NCBI GenBank assembly: GCA_964439935.1
Contig: CAYTPW010000009.1
Coordinates: 78,502-142,501, forward strand
Length of the DNA: 64,000 bases
DNA from: JABMQW01 sp964439935
Lineage (GTDB): Bacteria > Fidelibacterota > Marinisomatia > Marinisomatales > TCS56
Reading direction: 5' to 3'
Shown here: positions 28,901 to 38,000 of the stretch, one piece after another
How positions within the stretch are numbered: the stretch's first letter is position 1
How the letters are laid out: the number at the start of each line of letters is the position of its first letter
Program-made: the position numbers and the translations under genes
Notes under the pieces: model-generated
The model's input: only the letters and a program-made list of their open reading frames with translations
Database searches by the model: none
Told to the model about the DNA's origin: nothing

Positions 28901-29453
28901 TTCCATTTGGTATGGTGAACCCAATATCGAACCCTTCTTCGCTATATCCGTACTCGTTTGAAACACGAATTCCGTAATCATACAGTGTCCCGGGAAAGAT
29001 ACTTTGATTGTCATCGAATGCCGGATTATCTTGAGAAACATTTGCCCGCCAGGTTCCATCCCGGGTAATCACCCAGTTTCCTGTGGTTGGAGTACTCCCG
29101 GTAGGAATTGGACTTGAAAAATCGGCTGGCGGACTGAGTTTATCAGCTTCCCAGGATATACGAATTAAATCCGGATGGTTTTGCGCGCCATCAGTGGCTG
29201 ATACAATTGGAGCATCCGGTTCTTTTAAAAAGAGGGACCAGATACCTAAATCGACAGAATGATTTGTGCCTTGCGATTGTCCGATAAATGGTTGCCCCGT
29301 ATTCAATGTAATGGAATGTACTCTCGAAAGTGGATTGTCGCTGGTGGTTGATACATTACCAGTTGCACCCCAAACTTCAAGATGTTGAGTTACCTGAGTA
29401 TCCTGCGCTGCCAGGACACAAAATAAGATCAAATGGATTGAGAAAATTCTCAT
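22995..29453 (-). CDS. Giant exported T9SS protein with LamG and Ig-like domains
   Basis: 2152 residues with a signal peptide (about 1-16). A fibronectin-like region near residues 75-200 is followed by a LamG/concanavalin domain (about 221-394, 'CDGVNDYISIENDF ... IDDIRIWQ'), then carboxypeptidase-like beta sandwiches ('ISGTIMYDNTNCPVEGAEILL'). A long unique region (about 700-1400) has no match I can name. An SbsA-type Ig domain lies near 1418-1518 (VSITFTEDIDCYSL). Two copies of an 'AFVDGQLRGYA / ALVDDEVRGIA' module lie at about 1618-1731 and 1931-2044, and the T9SS sorting domain is at the end (YPNPFNPITKIGF ... KKMIMLK). Probably a surface protein; no enzyme site seen. Confidence 0.88.
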   Translation of the reverse strand: MRIFSIHLILFCVLAAQDTQVTQHLEVWGATGNVSTTSDNPLSRVHSITLNTGQPFIGQSQGTNHSVDLGIWSLFLKEPDAPIVSATDGAQNHPDLIRISWEADKLSPPADFSSPIPTGSTPTTGNWVITRDGTWRANVSQDNPAFDDNQSIFPGTLYDYGIRVSNEYGYSEEGFDIGFTIPNGKIAGRVFTPGSIPGVPWTPLGNPVADVEVSLSPILGKSVQCDGVNDYISIENDFSSITSSFTVELWYNVDAAPGNSTLLDWGSRLRIFHTVDKIKAQIESFIVQADLVTPGSWEHIAIAFDDATLRLFQDGFLVDSLSYTNALPEPANLIIGKKRDNTEYYDGYIDDIRIWQTANSTSDIVRNKDRALFGDEPGLVGYWKFDENQSNISFDMTEPRENALLMNGATWSDEFAAVKLSAYTDVTGHYEIRGVWYDVVDPNGTSYTATPYKLNHNIFDPLTASAPITKNDPVLNDVKFLDKSLFSISGTIMYDNTNCPVEGAEILLDSAETRPRTYTDTDGEWSLDLEPDASGQLSIRFGGYFRYDTTTVGEHTSIDTSYIEGHTFLLDGIEQGYTIENVNQDLAGIEFTDAKTETLTVSIGGGDCFYPIGDVDITVSTTPSCYSTVLNDQATGTDNDIVITGLPPLNYVVSITHDNPEISFQSKIVSLSGGSKSLEFVYKDSLRISLSDLAWGDGCAVVQQHQIDSLLVNVYEEYGGYDGVPVNRCYLDSFTVQAYDNWTGIVTDPWPVWTPEETKGQLWYKYQADKPNLLSGGDHPHQKQLTILAEDPIGRQATTDLWAFIEGRSATAGTDFLPRPARTNVLPFFVLRDPPGDLSYSYLSDDQSICRTLQMSTQDDTTADNWVTASLGADITVEAGWTVPFIGTTISFETEWDITADYEANWGYSNTTLNDTVSEVCITTSELYQTNGDGLIVGDGADIFIGAGLNVTYSRMVDLSLNGSCEVQLDTSHGLSDITGFHSFYIYSDYNIRNNIIPDLIVAQALAEPADTAELGQALRYWERLLVLNDEAKNSAVFTNAISNTGESISNVSFDALASYEYSTTTDSSYSTTQDITVTEYDADGFALGLLVNGVGVVGGRTGTDTHTGVDGNGTTQTWSRTMGFSFGDDDPGDAFTVNIKRDTVWNMPVYELVAGQSSVPWEPGTFKRQWADLSINPAIQLDVDPDQPAIYTLGLGNQSETGETWVYSLSMLNETNPDGAILKVNGQNLAAGLDFEIDAGQSIEATLTVEMGPVEYIYDSMTMELAPPGEADIADLLGEDPQNASWVDVSAHFITPCSPIELSFSDESSQWHVSQADSNQLNFIFSGYDTSDFELEYIVMEYSLAEENNWLEVDSTRFTIDTLVSAGQNFLVATWDVSYLDDGDYKIRAKSQCRLRETTSMDLFGSIDRISPEMMGAAEPADGVLNMNDQVSITFTEDIDCYSLNANSAELFFAFTGNEVASEFTCSEDMLIISPASSVANREIEGQVLRAEIHNIQDLVGNVMSVDTLAWEFVVNRNPIGWNTTNIDLIAFTGEENSFSTTLNNIGSSAQSFVITNLPPWMTASPAAGEINPGGSFDISFEIDPFINSGEYSHTLFADCPEGLEPLVLDLVAMCPYPEWEFNPFEYEFSMNMTARLSVLGDVSGDIYDRIGAFVDGQLRGYASLVYDEAINDSLAYLTIYSNLSAGEEVLFHIWDRTGCIEYWGTDTSIIFSDESYVGSPANPIIINATGTVAQNINIHSGFTWFSLNLESEISSDINAVFDGFTVNDGDRIVGHTGYAQYDASDSSWAGTLMSMGLTPGKMYFCDMDSLNQLDYVGYPIVPDTLPLLMNNNWTWLGYLPNENMDINVALTSLSVTENDLVKNQLQFAQYVANVGWVGSMTRMFPGQGYKLFMETGDTLIYPNTDNTRTDPQSPSLFEQLNTFDPDSLPLEPWITQDIYQFEHNMSITALIDEGDYGINDPYDMIVALVDDEVRGIARPLFIPTLDQYRIFLTIYSNSTENENMEIRIWDNDEETIYKGAELLTFNPDDMIGSVMQPLIIQKSLLGIGDQGFIPEEFMLSQNYPNPFNPITKIGFGVPEISTVNIIIYDIMGRQIKTLLNDEMEPGYQVVIWNSTNQQNKPVSSGMYFVVMEGRGLTKNFRDVKKMIMLK

Positions 29454-29481
29454 GATGCCTCCTTATCGAAATGGTATATGG

Positions 29482-30966
29482 TTAATTCGATTCAAGAAGG
29501 GCTTTTATCTCAGCTAATTCTTCTTCAAGTGCGGTAATTCGTGCCTCCTGTGTATTCACCAATTCTTCCAGGGGGACTGCATTTCCGTCACCCATTTCAG
29601 TCCGAGCTGTGCCAAAGAGATATCCTACAGGACTATGCATATACTTATTACCCAGATCATCTTTCCAGTAAAAATAAATCGCATTGCGATATATTCCACC
29701 AAACAGCAGAGTGCTGTTTGGTGCACTGTTTAAAACACTGAGAGCATCAGCAGTGCTAGCCCCTGAAGATTCAATGCGGATGGGATTACTGCTATCATCG
29801 TAGATATGCAGCGGTTTGGTGGGCGTATCAATGCCATTTATACCGACATAACCGGAATTCATGCAGATTGCCTGATTCCAACTGCTACCCCCCACTCTAT
29901 CAAAGAAATGAACATCACCGTCAATTACCTCACTTACATTTAGGGCAAATGAGTTGAGTCCACCTTTTTGAATGGTCATATGCGTACTTCCCGTACCGTT
30001 AATAGTCATTCCGCCATCCATGGAAACTTGGGTACCAGGATTTGTCGTTCGGATACCTACATTGCCGTTGAGATCTACATTAAACACAGTTTCACCGAAG
30101 GGTGTCCCAGCTGTTGTTGCCTTTGTGACATAAAAACCAAATTGTGAAGCCACTAGCGATACGGGTTCATACATAGCCTCCCAGCCCCAGCCAGAATTAA
30201 TAGCAGTAAAATTGCTAAAGGTTGTATTAGAGCCCGTCTGCAAAATATAATTTCCAAGAGCGCTATTTTTAATTCCACCGGTATCTGCAATTCTAATATC
30301 CCCATCAACATGTAGTCGGTCCAGAGGGTTCGAGGTACCAATTCCCAAAAAACCAGTGGTATTATTAAACGTAGCCATCCTGCCGGCTCCATCATAGGAA
30401 TAAAAACTCAATCCATCCATATTGTTGTCCAGACCAATTAGAGCTTTGTTTACGCCACCGGTACGGAATTGTAAAAATGCTTCTCTTGCGTTACTCGACC
30501 GTTCGATAGTTAGGCGAGTGTGTGAATCACCGGCTTTTACGTGGAGCTTGGATGCTGGGCTTGTCGTTCCTATTCCCACACTTCCCGCGCCAGGGAAAAC
30601 ATTTTCTGCACCAGACAAATAGGCCATTTCGTAAGGGCTGGTATTAAGCTTTAATCGTGGTGTCATTTCACCATCGGTTCCGACTGCAATGCTCAACCAG
30701 TAACTGGCTGATCCTGCTAACATGTTTACAGGATTAACATCATCACCTAATGTCGCATTAAAGACGCCGTTAGTAACAGTGATAGAATACTGTCCTGTCC
30801 ATACGGCGGCTCCTCCAGTCTCAGAGCCATAAATACGGAATGTGAGATCATAATTACCATCATCCTTGGCAAATCCATTGGCATCTCTCAATACACCTTG
30901 GGTATTAATTGATTGTGAAAAAATAAAGGATGAGAGGACGGTTATTAAGACAATGAGTTTTTTCAT
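29482..30966 (-). CDS. Exported tail-fibre-like protein with GIGT repeats and C-terminal coiled coil
   Basis: 494 residues from the ATG at 30964-30966, which has GGAG eight bases upstream and opens a good signal peptide (MKKLIVLITVLSSFIFSQ); a longer reading to 31080 has no such site. The N-terminal domain ('INTQGVLRDANGFAKDDGNYDLTFRIYG') is common in exported FCB proteins. Repeats of the phage-fibre type follow ('GSVGIGTTSPASKLHV', 'GFLGIGTSNPLDRLHV', 'GNVGIRTTNPG', 'GYVGINGIDTPTKPLHI'). The C-terminus ends in a coiled coil (EARITALEEELAEIKALLES), where S74 chaperone-type proteins often carry a trimeric helix, though no clear S74 catalytic Ser-Lys is seen. It has no T9SS sorting domain. It lies 28 bases upstream of the 2152-aa gene. 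Confidence 0.8.
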   Translation of the reverse strand: MKKLIVLITVLSSFIFSQSINTQGVLRDANGFAKDDGNYDLTFRIYGSETGGAAVWTGQYSITVTNGVFNATLGDDVNPVNMLAGSASYWLSIAVGTDGEMTPRLKLNTSPYEMAYLSGAENVFPGAGSVGIGTTSPASKLHVKAGDSHTRLTIERSSNAREAFLQFRTGGVNKALIGLDNNMDGLSFYSYDGAGRMATFNNTTGFLGIGTSNPLDRLHVDGDIRIADTGGIKNSALGNYILQTGSNTTFSNFTAINSGWGWEAMYEPVSLVASQFGFYVTKATTAGTPFGETVFNVDLNGNVGIRTTNPGTQVSMDGGMTINGTGSTHMTIQKGGLNSFALNVSEVIDGDVHFFDRVGGSSWNQAICMNSGYVGINGIDTPTKPLHIYDDSSNPIRIESSGASTADALSVLNSAPNSTLLFGGIYRNAIYFYWKDDLGNKYMHSPVGYLFGTARTEMGDGNAVPLEELVNTQEARITALEEELAEIKALLESN

Positions 30967-31764
30967 GATGTTTCTCCGGATTCTTGTATGATGGGCTTTG
31001 AAATATGTATTAGTAAATATAAAATAGAGAAATGTTGAAAATAGGATACAGTAATTAAATGTAGCGCACGTGAATACCATTTCCCCGATAATAGCATAAC
31101 AAGATATTAATGAAAGACTATACTTTAATCAAGATATACAAATCCAATGGGGACCAAAGTGATAAGCGCTACTTAAACTTGGAATTGTAAGTTATGAATG
31201 GTTAGTTTAGTTAGCCGGACTAATTTGATTTAAAAGTTAGGGTGTAACTTTTGGATTATGATCTGCACCAAAACTCATACATTTTTGGCACTCCCCAATC
31301 CTCAAATTTCCAAATACGTCTAATCGATTTTGATTATGGGAATGGTGAGTAAAAGATACCTGATACCAAAACTAAACTAACAATTAGGGATACATTTTAA
31401 GGATACAACAAACCGATTATCGACAATTGTGCAACGAACTAATAATCCGTTGCTGGTTTTATCTTTTGTTTGAATTATATCTGCATTTGAATTTTATACA
31501 ATAAAACAAAAAACATAGTACAATTAGTGCCCACTTTTAGTTTAAGATCATCGAGAACGCGGTGTTCTTTTATGCCTCTGTTATTCGATTCGAATAGGTG
31601 TGCACCGCACTGTTTCTACAACGGCATTAACCTATTATTTATCGATAAAACTCTAACTCTCCATTACCGTATCCCGATTCTGGGTATCCCAATCAGCAAT
31701 TTCACAACTCTTCGTGGATTTCCTGCATAATCCAGAGAACCTCTTCTTCTTGGAAAACTAGTAA
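30967..31764. other. 798-base intergenic region
   Basis: AT-rich, with no convincing gene. The right part of the upstream promoter of the tail-fibre-like gene should lie near 30970-31080. Around 31585-31690 a stretch with GTGCACCGCA, TACAACG, ATAAA and CCGTATCCC in the same order resembles 41365-41490, near the tRNA-Ser. Nothing else is recognised. Confidence 0.5.
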
Positions 31765-32208
31765 TCAGGAAGATATCACATTCAGTTTGACATTAGGAAT
31801 ATTCAATTGTTTGCGATCTGCTAAATGTTGGTCAACTTTTTTCAATACTACGGGTAAATCGGCCAGGAATTCAGAACTTTTGATTATGAAATCGAAAACT
31901 CCCAACTCAGTCATCATCACAGCGATCTTAATATCCTCGATGCTGGTCATCACGATAAATTCCTGATAACGGTCCGGAATGCTGATTCTTGTTATAACTT
32001 CGTAAGCAGTCATATCTGTCAGCTCGTAATCAATCAGAATGATCGATTCGGGATGGTTCTCGATCCAGGCAATGGCTTCCTGTCCACTGGTAACAGATTC
32101 AATATTATAATCTTCATGGGACAATCGTTGCAAAATTAACTTTATCATCCAGGTATCATCGTCTACTACCAGAATCGGGGTTTGGACAGTTAGAATAGAA
32201 TTCATCAC
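31765..32208 (-). CDS. Single-domain response regulator (REC)
   Basis: 147 residues, one receiver domain. The acidic triad is present (VVDDD, residues 15-18), the phosphoacceptor is Asp60 (ILIDYEL), the switch Thr is Thr88 (VMTS) and the conserved Lys is Lys110. In most receivers the Lys is followed by Pro; here it is Ser (IIKSS), a minor departure. There is no output domain, so it works as a phosphorelay or CheY-like protein. It is the last gene of the phosphorelay cluster and follows a histidine kinase remnant by a few bases. Confidence 0.88.
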   Translation of the reverse strand: MMNSILTVQTPILVVDDDTWMIKLILQRLSHEDYNIESVTSGQEAIAWIENHPESIILIDYELTDMTAYEVITRISIPDRYQEFIVMTSIEDIKIAVMMTELGVFDFIIKSSEFLADLPVVLKKVDQHLADRKQLNIPNVKLNVISS

Positions 32209-32214
32209 TAGATT

Positions 32215-32340
32215 TTATTTGGGGATTTTCATATAGAATATATTACTTACTGGTTCATTTGGCTTTACTCCAACTTCTGCATTGTGTGCTTCAACCATTC
32301 GTTTTACTATAGCCAGCCCTAATCGGTGATTTTTGAACTC
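32215..32340 (-). pseudogene. Histidine kinase C-terminal remnant
   Basis: Reading the minus strand back from the TAA at 32215-32217 gives the last 41 residues of an ATPase domain: 'RLGLAIVKRMVEAHNAEVG', 'VKPNEPVSNIFYMKIPK'. They match the end of the complete kinase at 32897-34573 (GLGLAIVKRIAKAHVAKIG, VKPNEPNGNIFFIKIP). Two codons upstream of the conserved part the frame meets a stop, and no kinase sequence precedes it. This is the decayed 3' end of a paralogous kinase gene. Confidence 0.85.
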
Positions 32341-32369
32341 CAATTAATAGTCCAATAAATGACGGTTCG

Positions 32370-32747
32370 TCAAATCAAGCTTTGCTTCTTTAGTTCTTTC
32401 TTTAATTGATCAAGCGTATATGGTTTGCTAAGAATACTATTAAAATCCTTTTGTCCTACTTTCCCAACAACACGCTTCTCAAAGGCAGTTACAGCAATGA
32501 TCGGGATTTCTTTGAATTTGTCCTGTTCTCTGAATTTCTCCATTAGAGTAACACCCGATATGCCTTCACCTAAGGCAATATCTAATAACATTCCATCTAC
32601 TTCCTCATTTTCCATTAGCTCAATAGCCATCTCCCCAGTTTCAGCTTCAAGATAGTCCAGTTTCATCTTTTTTAACATAAATTTGAGAAATGCACGAGAT
32701 GTTAGATCATCTTCGACTATTAGTAACTTTCTATATGTATTATTCAT
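32370..32747 (-). CDS. Single-domain response regulator (REC)
   Basis: 125 residues, a complete receiver: acidic pair VEDD (11-14), phosphoacceptor Asp56 (LLDIALG), Thr87 (AVTAF) and Lys108-Pro (LSKPYTL). No output domain. It lies between two gene remnants (RR fragment upstream, kinase fragment downstream), which suggests that it was inserted into, or survived from, a duplicated RR-HK pair. The cognate kinase is probably one of the neighbouring PAS kinases. Confidence 0.9.
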   Translation of the reverse strand: MNNTYRKLLIVEDDLTSRAFLKFMLKKMKLDYLEAETGEMAIELMENEEVDGMLLDIALGEGISGVTLMEKFREQDKFKEIPIIAVTAFEKRVVGKVGQKDFNSILSKPYTLDQLKKELKKQSLI

Positions 32748-32755
32748 AGCTTATA

Positions 32756-32851
32756 TCATCCAAGATATATTTCAACTTTCCTGATTAGGTCCTGGCTTAA
32801 AATTGGTTTGGACATATAATTATTGCACCCAGTAATTAAACACCTGTCTCG
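32756..32851 (-). pseudogene. Response regulator C-terminal remnant
   Basis: The minus strand reads 'RDRCLITGCNNYMSKPILS' and 'QDLIRKVEIYLG' and then stops (TGA at 32756-32758). This matches the end of the complete receiver at 34630-35019 (DREKCLKAGCNDYMSKPILKDNLLNKVNQYL), including the conserved Lys-Pro. A stop codon occurs in frame a few codons upstream and the Asp phosphorylation site is absent. It is a decayed 3' end of a second copy of that gene, placed directly after the 558-aa kinase. Confidence 0.85.
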
Positions 32852-32896
32852 ATTGTAATGAATTTATCAATAATTAAAGCTATAATAAGTAATTCT

Positions 32897-34573
32897 TTAT
32901 GGAATTTTAATAAAAAAGATATTACCATTTGGTTCATTAGGCTTTACTCCAATCTTCGCTACGTGAGCCTTTGCAATACGTTTAACAATCGCAAGACCTA
33001 AACCACGTCCCCGTTGCTTCTTTCCATCCAGCTGCACCTTTCTTTTAAAAATCTCCTTTCGTTTATTCTCGGGAATGGTATTACCATAATCCTTAACTTC
33101 AATTATTCCTACTTTATTGTCTGAATAGGCTTTTACAATAATCTTTTTACCATCCCGGGCATATCGAATTGCGTTGCTAATATAGTTGATTGGTACCTGA
33201 CAAATTATCGGATTAGCAGTTACAGTTAGTTTTTTTGGGAGATCCAATTCAAGTGTCGTCTCACTACTTTCCAAACGTTGCGTAAAATCTTTTTTAATAC
33301 CAGTTATCATTTCAACAAGGTCAATTGGTACTTTCTCGATTTCATCTCCTTGGGTTGCCTGTATAAGACTGGTAGCCGTTTTTAATGTATCAATCAGTCG
33401 TTTGCTACCTGTATGAATATAATTCAGATGCTCATTACCTGGCTGATCCTCCATCAATATCTCAGAAAATCCAAAAATCTGACCGGCAGGGTTTATTAAA
33501 TCATGGGTTACTATATCAAACAGCATTTCCTGAACATCGTTTACTTCTTTTAACTCCTTAGTTCTTTTTTCTACCATTTCTTCGAGGTGTTCACGATGTT
33601 TGGCCAATTCATGTTCCACTTTTTTACGTCTTGTGATATCACGTATAGATGCAAATACTAGTATTCCCGAATCAGTTTTTAGCGAACCCAAAGCAATATC
33701 TGCCGGAAATTCAGAACCATCCTTTCTGATAGCATATATATCCGAATCAGCATACATCTGCCGCACAAATGGAGCTTTCATATATTCTTCAACTTTTGTA
33801 TTGTGCTTTTGAAAACGTGCTGGTACAAACATATTTATCGGTTTACCAATGACTTCTTTTCTTGTATAACCAAAGAGATTTTCAACCTCATTGTTTACTA
33901 ACTCAACGTTCCCCATTTTGTTGACTATCATCACTCCATCTGGAGCAGATTCCAATAATCCTTCAAAGCGTTTTAGATTTCTTTTCAATGCCTCCTGAGC
34001 ACTGTTTATACTTCTGACGGCTAGGCCTAGGACAACCGCAGCAACAATAAATATCATACTTTTCAAGGCCCAACTGGTAGTTATTGTATGGACTAATACA
34101 GGTTCGGGTAAATACGAACCCTTATCTAACAAATAGATTCCAGTCAACGACAGCAGGCATAAACCAACAAAAACAAATCCACCAGATCTTCCCAACAACA
34201 TTCCTGCAATAAGCAGCGTCACGATATAACCCCCAACAAATGGTGCATTTATTCCTCCGGTTAGGATTATAACGCTTGTTGTAAATACAAAAGCCGCAAC
34301 AGATATGAAAATACTTGCTTGATTAACATATTTAAGCCGAATCAACATAAATGTAAGAAGAGCTATTATGATAATAACAGCAATCATGAATAATCGATAT
34401 ATCTGGATTGGAACCTGAAACAGGGTAAAAACTGTATATATTATTGCCGTAATTATTAGAGCCTGGGATATTGTATTCAGGAGTCTTGCAATACGGGTTT
34501 TTTCGTCATCAGCGAAATGGGGTGGTGAGATCAATTTCTGTACACCATGTAATAGTTTATACTTGGTAGTCAT
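32897..34573 (-). CDS. Membrane histidine kinase with PAS domain
   Basis: 558 residues. Six or so membrane helices (about 33-190) form a sensor without a large periplasmic loop. A PAS domain (about 200-320, 'GLLESAPDGVMIVNKMGNVELVNNEV ... ITRRKKVE') and a coiled coil lead to the kinase core: H-box 'DIVTHDLINPAGQIFGFSEIL' with His357, N-box 'VPINYISNAIRYA', G-boxes 'EVKDYGNTIPE' and 'RGRGLGLAIVKR'. The ATP site looks intact. It lies 56 bases after the 129-aa receiver, its likely partner. Confidence 0.9.
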   Translation of the reverse strand: MTTKYKLLHGVQKLISPPHFADDEKTRIARLLNTISQALIITAIIYTVFTLFQVPIQIYRLFMIAVIIIIALLTFMLIRLKYVNQASIFISVAAFVFTTSVIILTGGINAPFVGGYIVTLLIAGMLLGRSGGFVFVGLCLLSLTGIYLLDKGSYLPEPVLVHTITTSWALKSMIFIVAAVVLGLAVRSINSAQEALKRNLKRFEGLLESAPDGVMIVNKMGNVELVNNEVENLFGYTRKEVIGKPINMFVPARFQKHNTKVEEYMKAPFVRQMYADSDIYAIRKDGSEFPADIALGSLKTDSGILVFASIRDITRRKKVEHELAKHREHLEEMVEKRTKELKEVNDVQEMLFDIVTHDLINPAGQIFGFSEILMEDQPGNEHLNYIHTGSKRLIDTLKTATSLIQATQGDEIEKVPIDLVEMITGIKKDFTQRLESSETTLELDLPKKLTVTANPIICQVPINYISNAIRYARDGKKIIVKAYSDNKVGIIEVKDYGNTIPENKRKEIFKRKVQLDGKKQRGRGLGLAIVKRIAKAHVAKIGVKPNEPNGNIFFIKIP

Positions 34574-34629
34574 CCCGTCTTAAACCCTATTAATTTGGAC
34601 TGTAATTGGAGATTCGAAACGTGATTTAA

Positions 34630-35019
34630 TCATAAATATTGATTTACCTTATTTAATAGATTATCCTTCAAAATAGGTTTCGACATATAATCATTACACC
34701 CCGCTTTTAGGCACTTTTCACGATCAGCAATGAATGCATGTGCTGTAATAGCGATAGCCGGAAGGGATTGCCATTTCTTGGATTTCCTCAAGTATTTAAT
34801 CAAATCTAAACCATCTTCTTCACCTTTCAGTGATAGATCGATCAATATCAAATCGATAACTGTCTTTTTTAACTGCTCTTTAGCATCTTCCACCGATTCA
34901 GAGATGATATATCCGTATTCAGGTCCAAGATACAGCCGCACTAATTCGTGGGATATGAAATCATCTTCCACGTAGAGTATCGTTGGTTTATGACTTTTAC
35001 TATCTTTGCCAATATTCAT
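34630..35019 (-). CDS. Single-domain response regulator (REC)
   Basis: 129 residues, a complete receiver: VEDD (17-20), phosphoacceptor Asp61 (LILIDLSL), Thr92 (AITAH), Lys114-Pro (MSKPIL). It has the Cys-Asn/Asp 'AGCNDYMSKP' form usual for receivers of hybrid kinase relays. It lies 22 bases downstream of the multi-PAS kinase and 56 bases upstream of the membrane kinase, so it may take phosphate from either. A degraded second copy of its 3' end remains at 32756-32851. Confidence 0.9.
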   Translation of the reverse strand: MNIGKDSKSHKPTILYVEDDFISHELVRLYLGPEYGYIISESVEDAKEQLKKTVIDLILIDLSLKGEEDGLDLIKYLRKSKKWQSLPAIAITAHAFIADREKCLKAGCNDYMSKPILKDNLLNKVNQYL

Positions 35020-35041
35020 GCTATTACTCTTTCATTATGTT

Positions 35042-38000
35042 TTAGGCTGCAAAAGTGACTTCAAAGGTAGTTCCTTGTCCCTTCTTACTCTCTACTTGAA
35101 TGTCTGCACCGATCAAATCAATGTACCTTTTGGTTAAGGCTAAACCAAGCCCAATCCCCTGATACTTCTTGGAGTATCCTTCACTTTCCTGGGAGTAGGG
35201 TTCATAGATACGCCCCAAATACTCCTCTGTCATTCCTATTCCCGTGTCAGTTACTGTAAAGACCAGATTATTTCCTTTTCTTCCCAATTCAACATTGACT
35301 GATCCAGTGTCTGTGTATTTAATGGCATTATTAATCAGGTTTGTCAATGCATTTGTAACACAGTATTCATCCACTTGGATAGTAGTCTTCCGCAAATTAT
35401 TATTGAAGCTTAATTGTAAACCCTTCTCTTCAGCCTTAAACCGCTGTTCAGCAACTAATCCTTGAATTAATTGCTTAAGATCAATCTCAACATCAGCTGT
35501 GGCAAATGTCTCTGCTTCGATTTGGGATATATCCAGTATGCCATGGACTGTATTCATAAGACGCTTTGTGCTGCGATGGATATAGTCAAACGATACTTCG
35601 GCATCTTCATCAATATAGTCACTGAGTTGATGTTTTAAAAGATCCGCAAAACCAACGATCCCATTTAAAGGCGTTCGAATCTCATGGGACATGTTGGCTA
35701 AGAAATTAGTCTTGACCTGATTAGCACGTTTCGCTTCCCATAATGCTTGTTCACGTTCTATTTCAGACTTTTTTTCCGCTGTAATGTCATGTGAGAATAT
35801 CGCAAATTGTGAAAGACTCCCATTTTCGTCAAAGATAGGATAAACACTATTATCCAGCCACCGGTCTATTCGTTGATCAACAAATCGTACCACTTTACCA
35901 GTTTTTTCAGCCTCTTGTCCTCGTTTCTGTCTTTCTTCTGCTAAGTCAGGAGGTAACAAATCATAAATATTTCTATCCATCATATTGTCAGGGGATTGTT
36001 TAAATGAATTTGCCATGGCATCATTAATTGCGATTATTATCCCTTTTTTATCAATTAACATGGCTAAATCTGAGGTAGCATTTAACAGAGCTCTGTTTTT
36101 TCTTTCGCTCTTTGCTAATTCATCTGCTGCTAGTCTCCGTTCAGTTATGTCTTCTTTCACCGCTAAGTAATTGATAATCTTACCGGATTCGTCCATTATT
36201 GGAGAGATTGAAGCAGCTTCCCAATAAAGTTCCCCATTTTTCTTCTTATTATGAAATTCTCCTCGCCATTCTTCCCCAGAAGAGATCGTTTTCCAGAGAT
36301 CTTGATAAAATGTCTTTGACTGTTCCCCTGATTTTAGGATTCTTGTATGTTTACCTAAAACTTCCTCACTAGAATATCCGGTGATATTTAGAGCCTTGGG
36401 ATTAACATACTCGATATTTCCATCTGTGTCAGTAATAACGACTGAAGCCGGACTTTGCTGAACAGCTGAAGATAATTTGACTAATTCCTTTTGAGCTTTT
36501 TTACGCTCTGTTATATCCCTCGCAATACTTAAGACAAGAGTTTTGTCACCTATCTTCACAGGGTGAGTTAGAATCTCGATATCTCTTTTTTCCCCACCTC
36601 TCCTCAATAACGTAAACTCATCTGGTCCAGTGGATTTACCCATCACGTTCTTTGCAAGGAGTTTTGCAGCTTTAGAAAGTTGACTTTTTGGTAAAAAACC
36701 AATCTTTAGCATATTTTTACCAACCAGTTCAGACTTTACCGTTCCTATCATCTTCTCAGCTGCCGCATTACAATCTACAAATTGCCCTTTAAGGTCAATA
36801 AGGTAATAAGCGTCTGGGGCACGATCGAATATTAGCCGATATCGCTCTTCACTCGCCTTCAGCGACTCTTCAATTAGCTTTTGATCTTCAAGAATACCTA
36901 AAAGTGCCTGGCGTGAATGCTCCGAATTCTCAATCCTGATCCGTTGTTCTTCTGCCAATTTCTTCTCGTTCTCCTGCTGTAGATCCTCTACCCGCTTGCG
37001 CTCGGTGATGTCGATGATATGCCCCTGTATTCGTTCTACATTGCCATATTCATCTTCCATAGCAGTAGCAGACATCAATACGTGGAATATTTCACCGCTC
37101 ATCTTGCGATATGTAATGGGAATTGGTTCAGTAGATCCTATCTGAATGATCTTTTTGATCAACCTATCCCTCTCTTTTGGTTCCTGATGATCAACCACAT
37201 TTACTTTCATAAATTCTTCTTTGCTTGGATATCCGAAGAGGTCAACCAGGCCTTGATTACATTCAATCATCTGACCATCAGGGGTTGTGACGAATGATCC
37301 GTCCCGTGCAGTTTCGAAGAAGGTTCGGTAACGCTCTTCGCTCCTCCTAAGAGAAATCTCGGCTTTTTTGTGGTCTGTGATGTTCCTTGAGGTTGACCAT
37401 AGATGGGTCAATTCTCCATATTCAACGATCCCCGACCATGTTTCAATAGCATAACTTTTTGCTCCTGATATTGAGATATTGCAGGTTTCATAATTATCAA
37501 GCTGATAACCGCTTTCGATGAACTTCTTGAAGGCATCATCGAACATCCTTTCTAAGATGAGATCGATGTATCTATTTCCGATCAGTTCCTCCTTTCCCTT
37601 GAGACCCCATGCCTTCCACACTTCATCATTGGAATCGACACAGGTTGACCTGTACAGCATCTCGATCTGTTCCTCTATAGCGAGGTCGGTCTGCAGTCCC
37701 TCGGGCATTTTCCATAACGAGACAAAACCAGGTGACTTATAGATGTAATCTGCATAGTGCATTTGCACGTAGTGAAGTTTTTTTTCAGCCAGTTTTTGCT
37801 CGGTGATATCCCGGCTGGCTGCCCAGATGTTTGTCAATATTCCATCCTTAATCACACCGTACCATGATTCCAATCCGTAGTATTCTTGACCTTCATTGTT
37901 GACATCGTATACCTCACTGTTGTCAATATGATAACCACTATCTATGAACTGATAGAATGGTTCAGAAGGCATGTCAAAGACCTCACCAGTTGTCTTCCCA

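Noticed and set aside
30967..31080. Longer N-terminus for the tail-fibre-like protein
   Set aside because: The ATG at 30966 has a good Shine-Dalgarno and opens a signal peptide; the extra 38 residues would destroy it.
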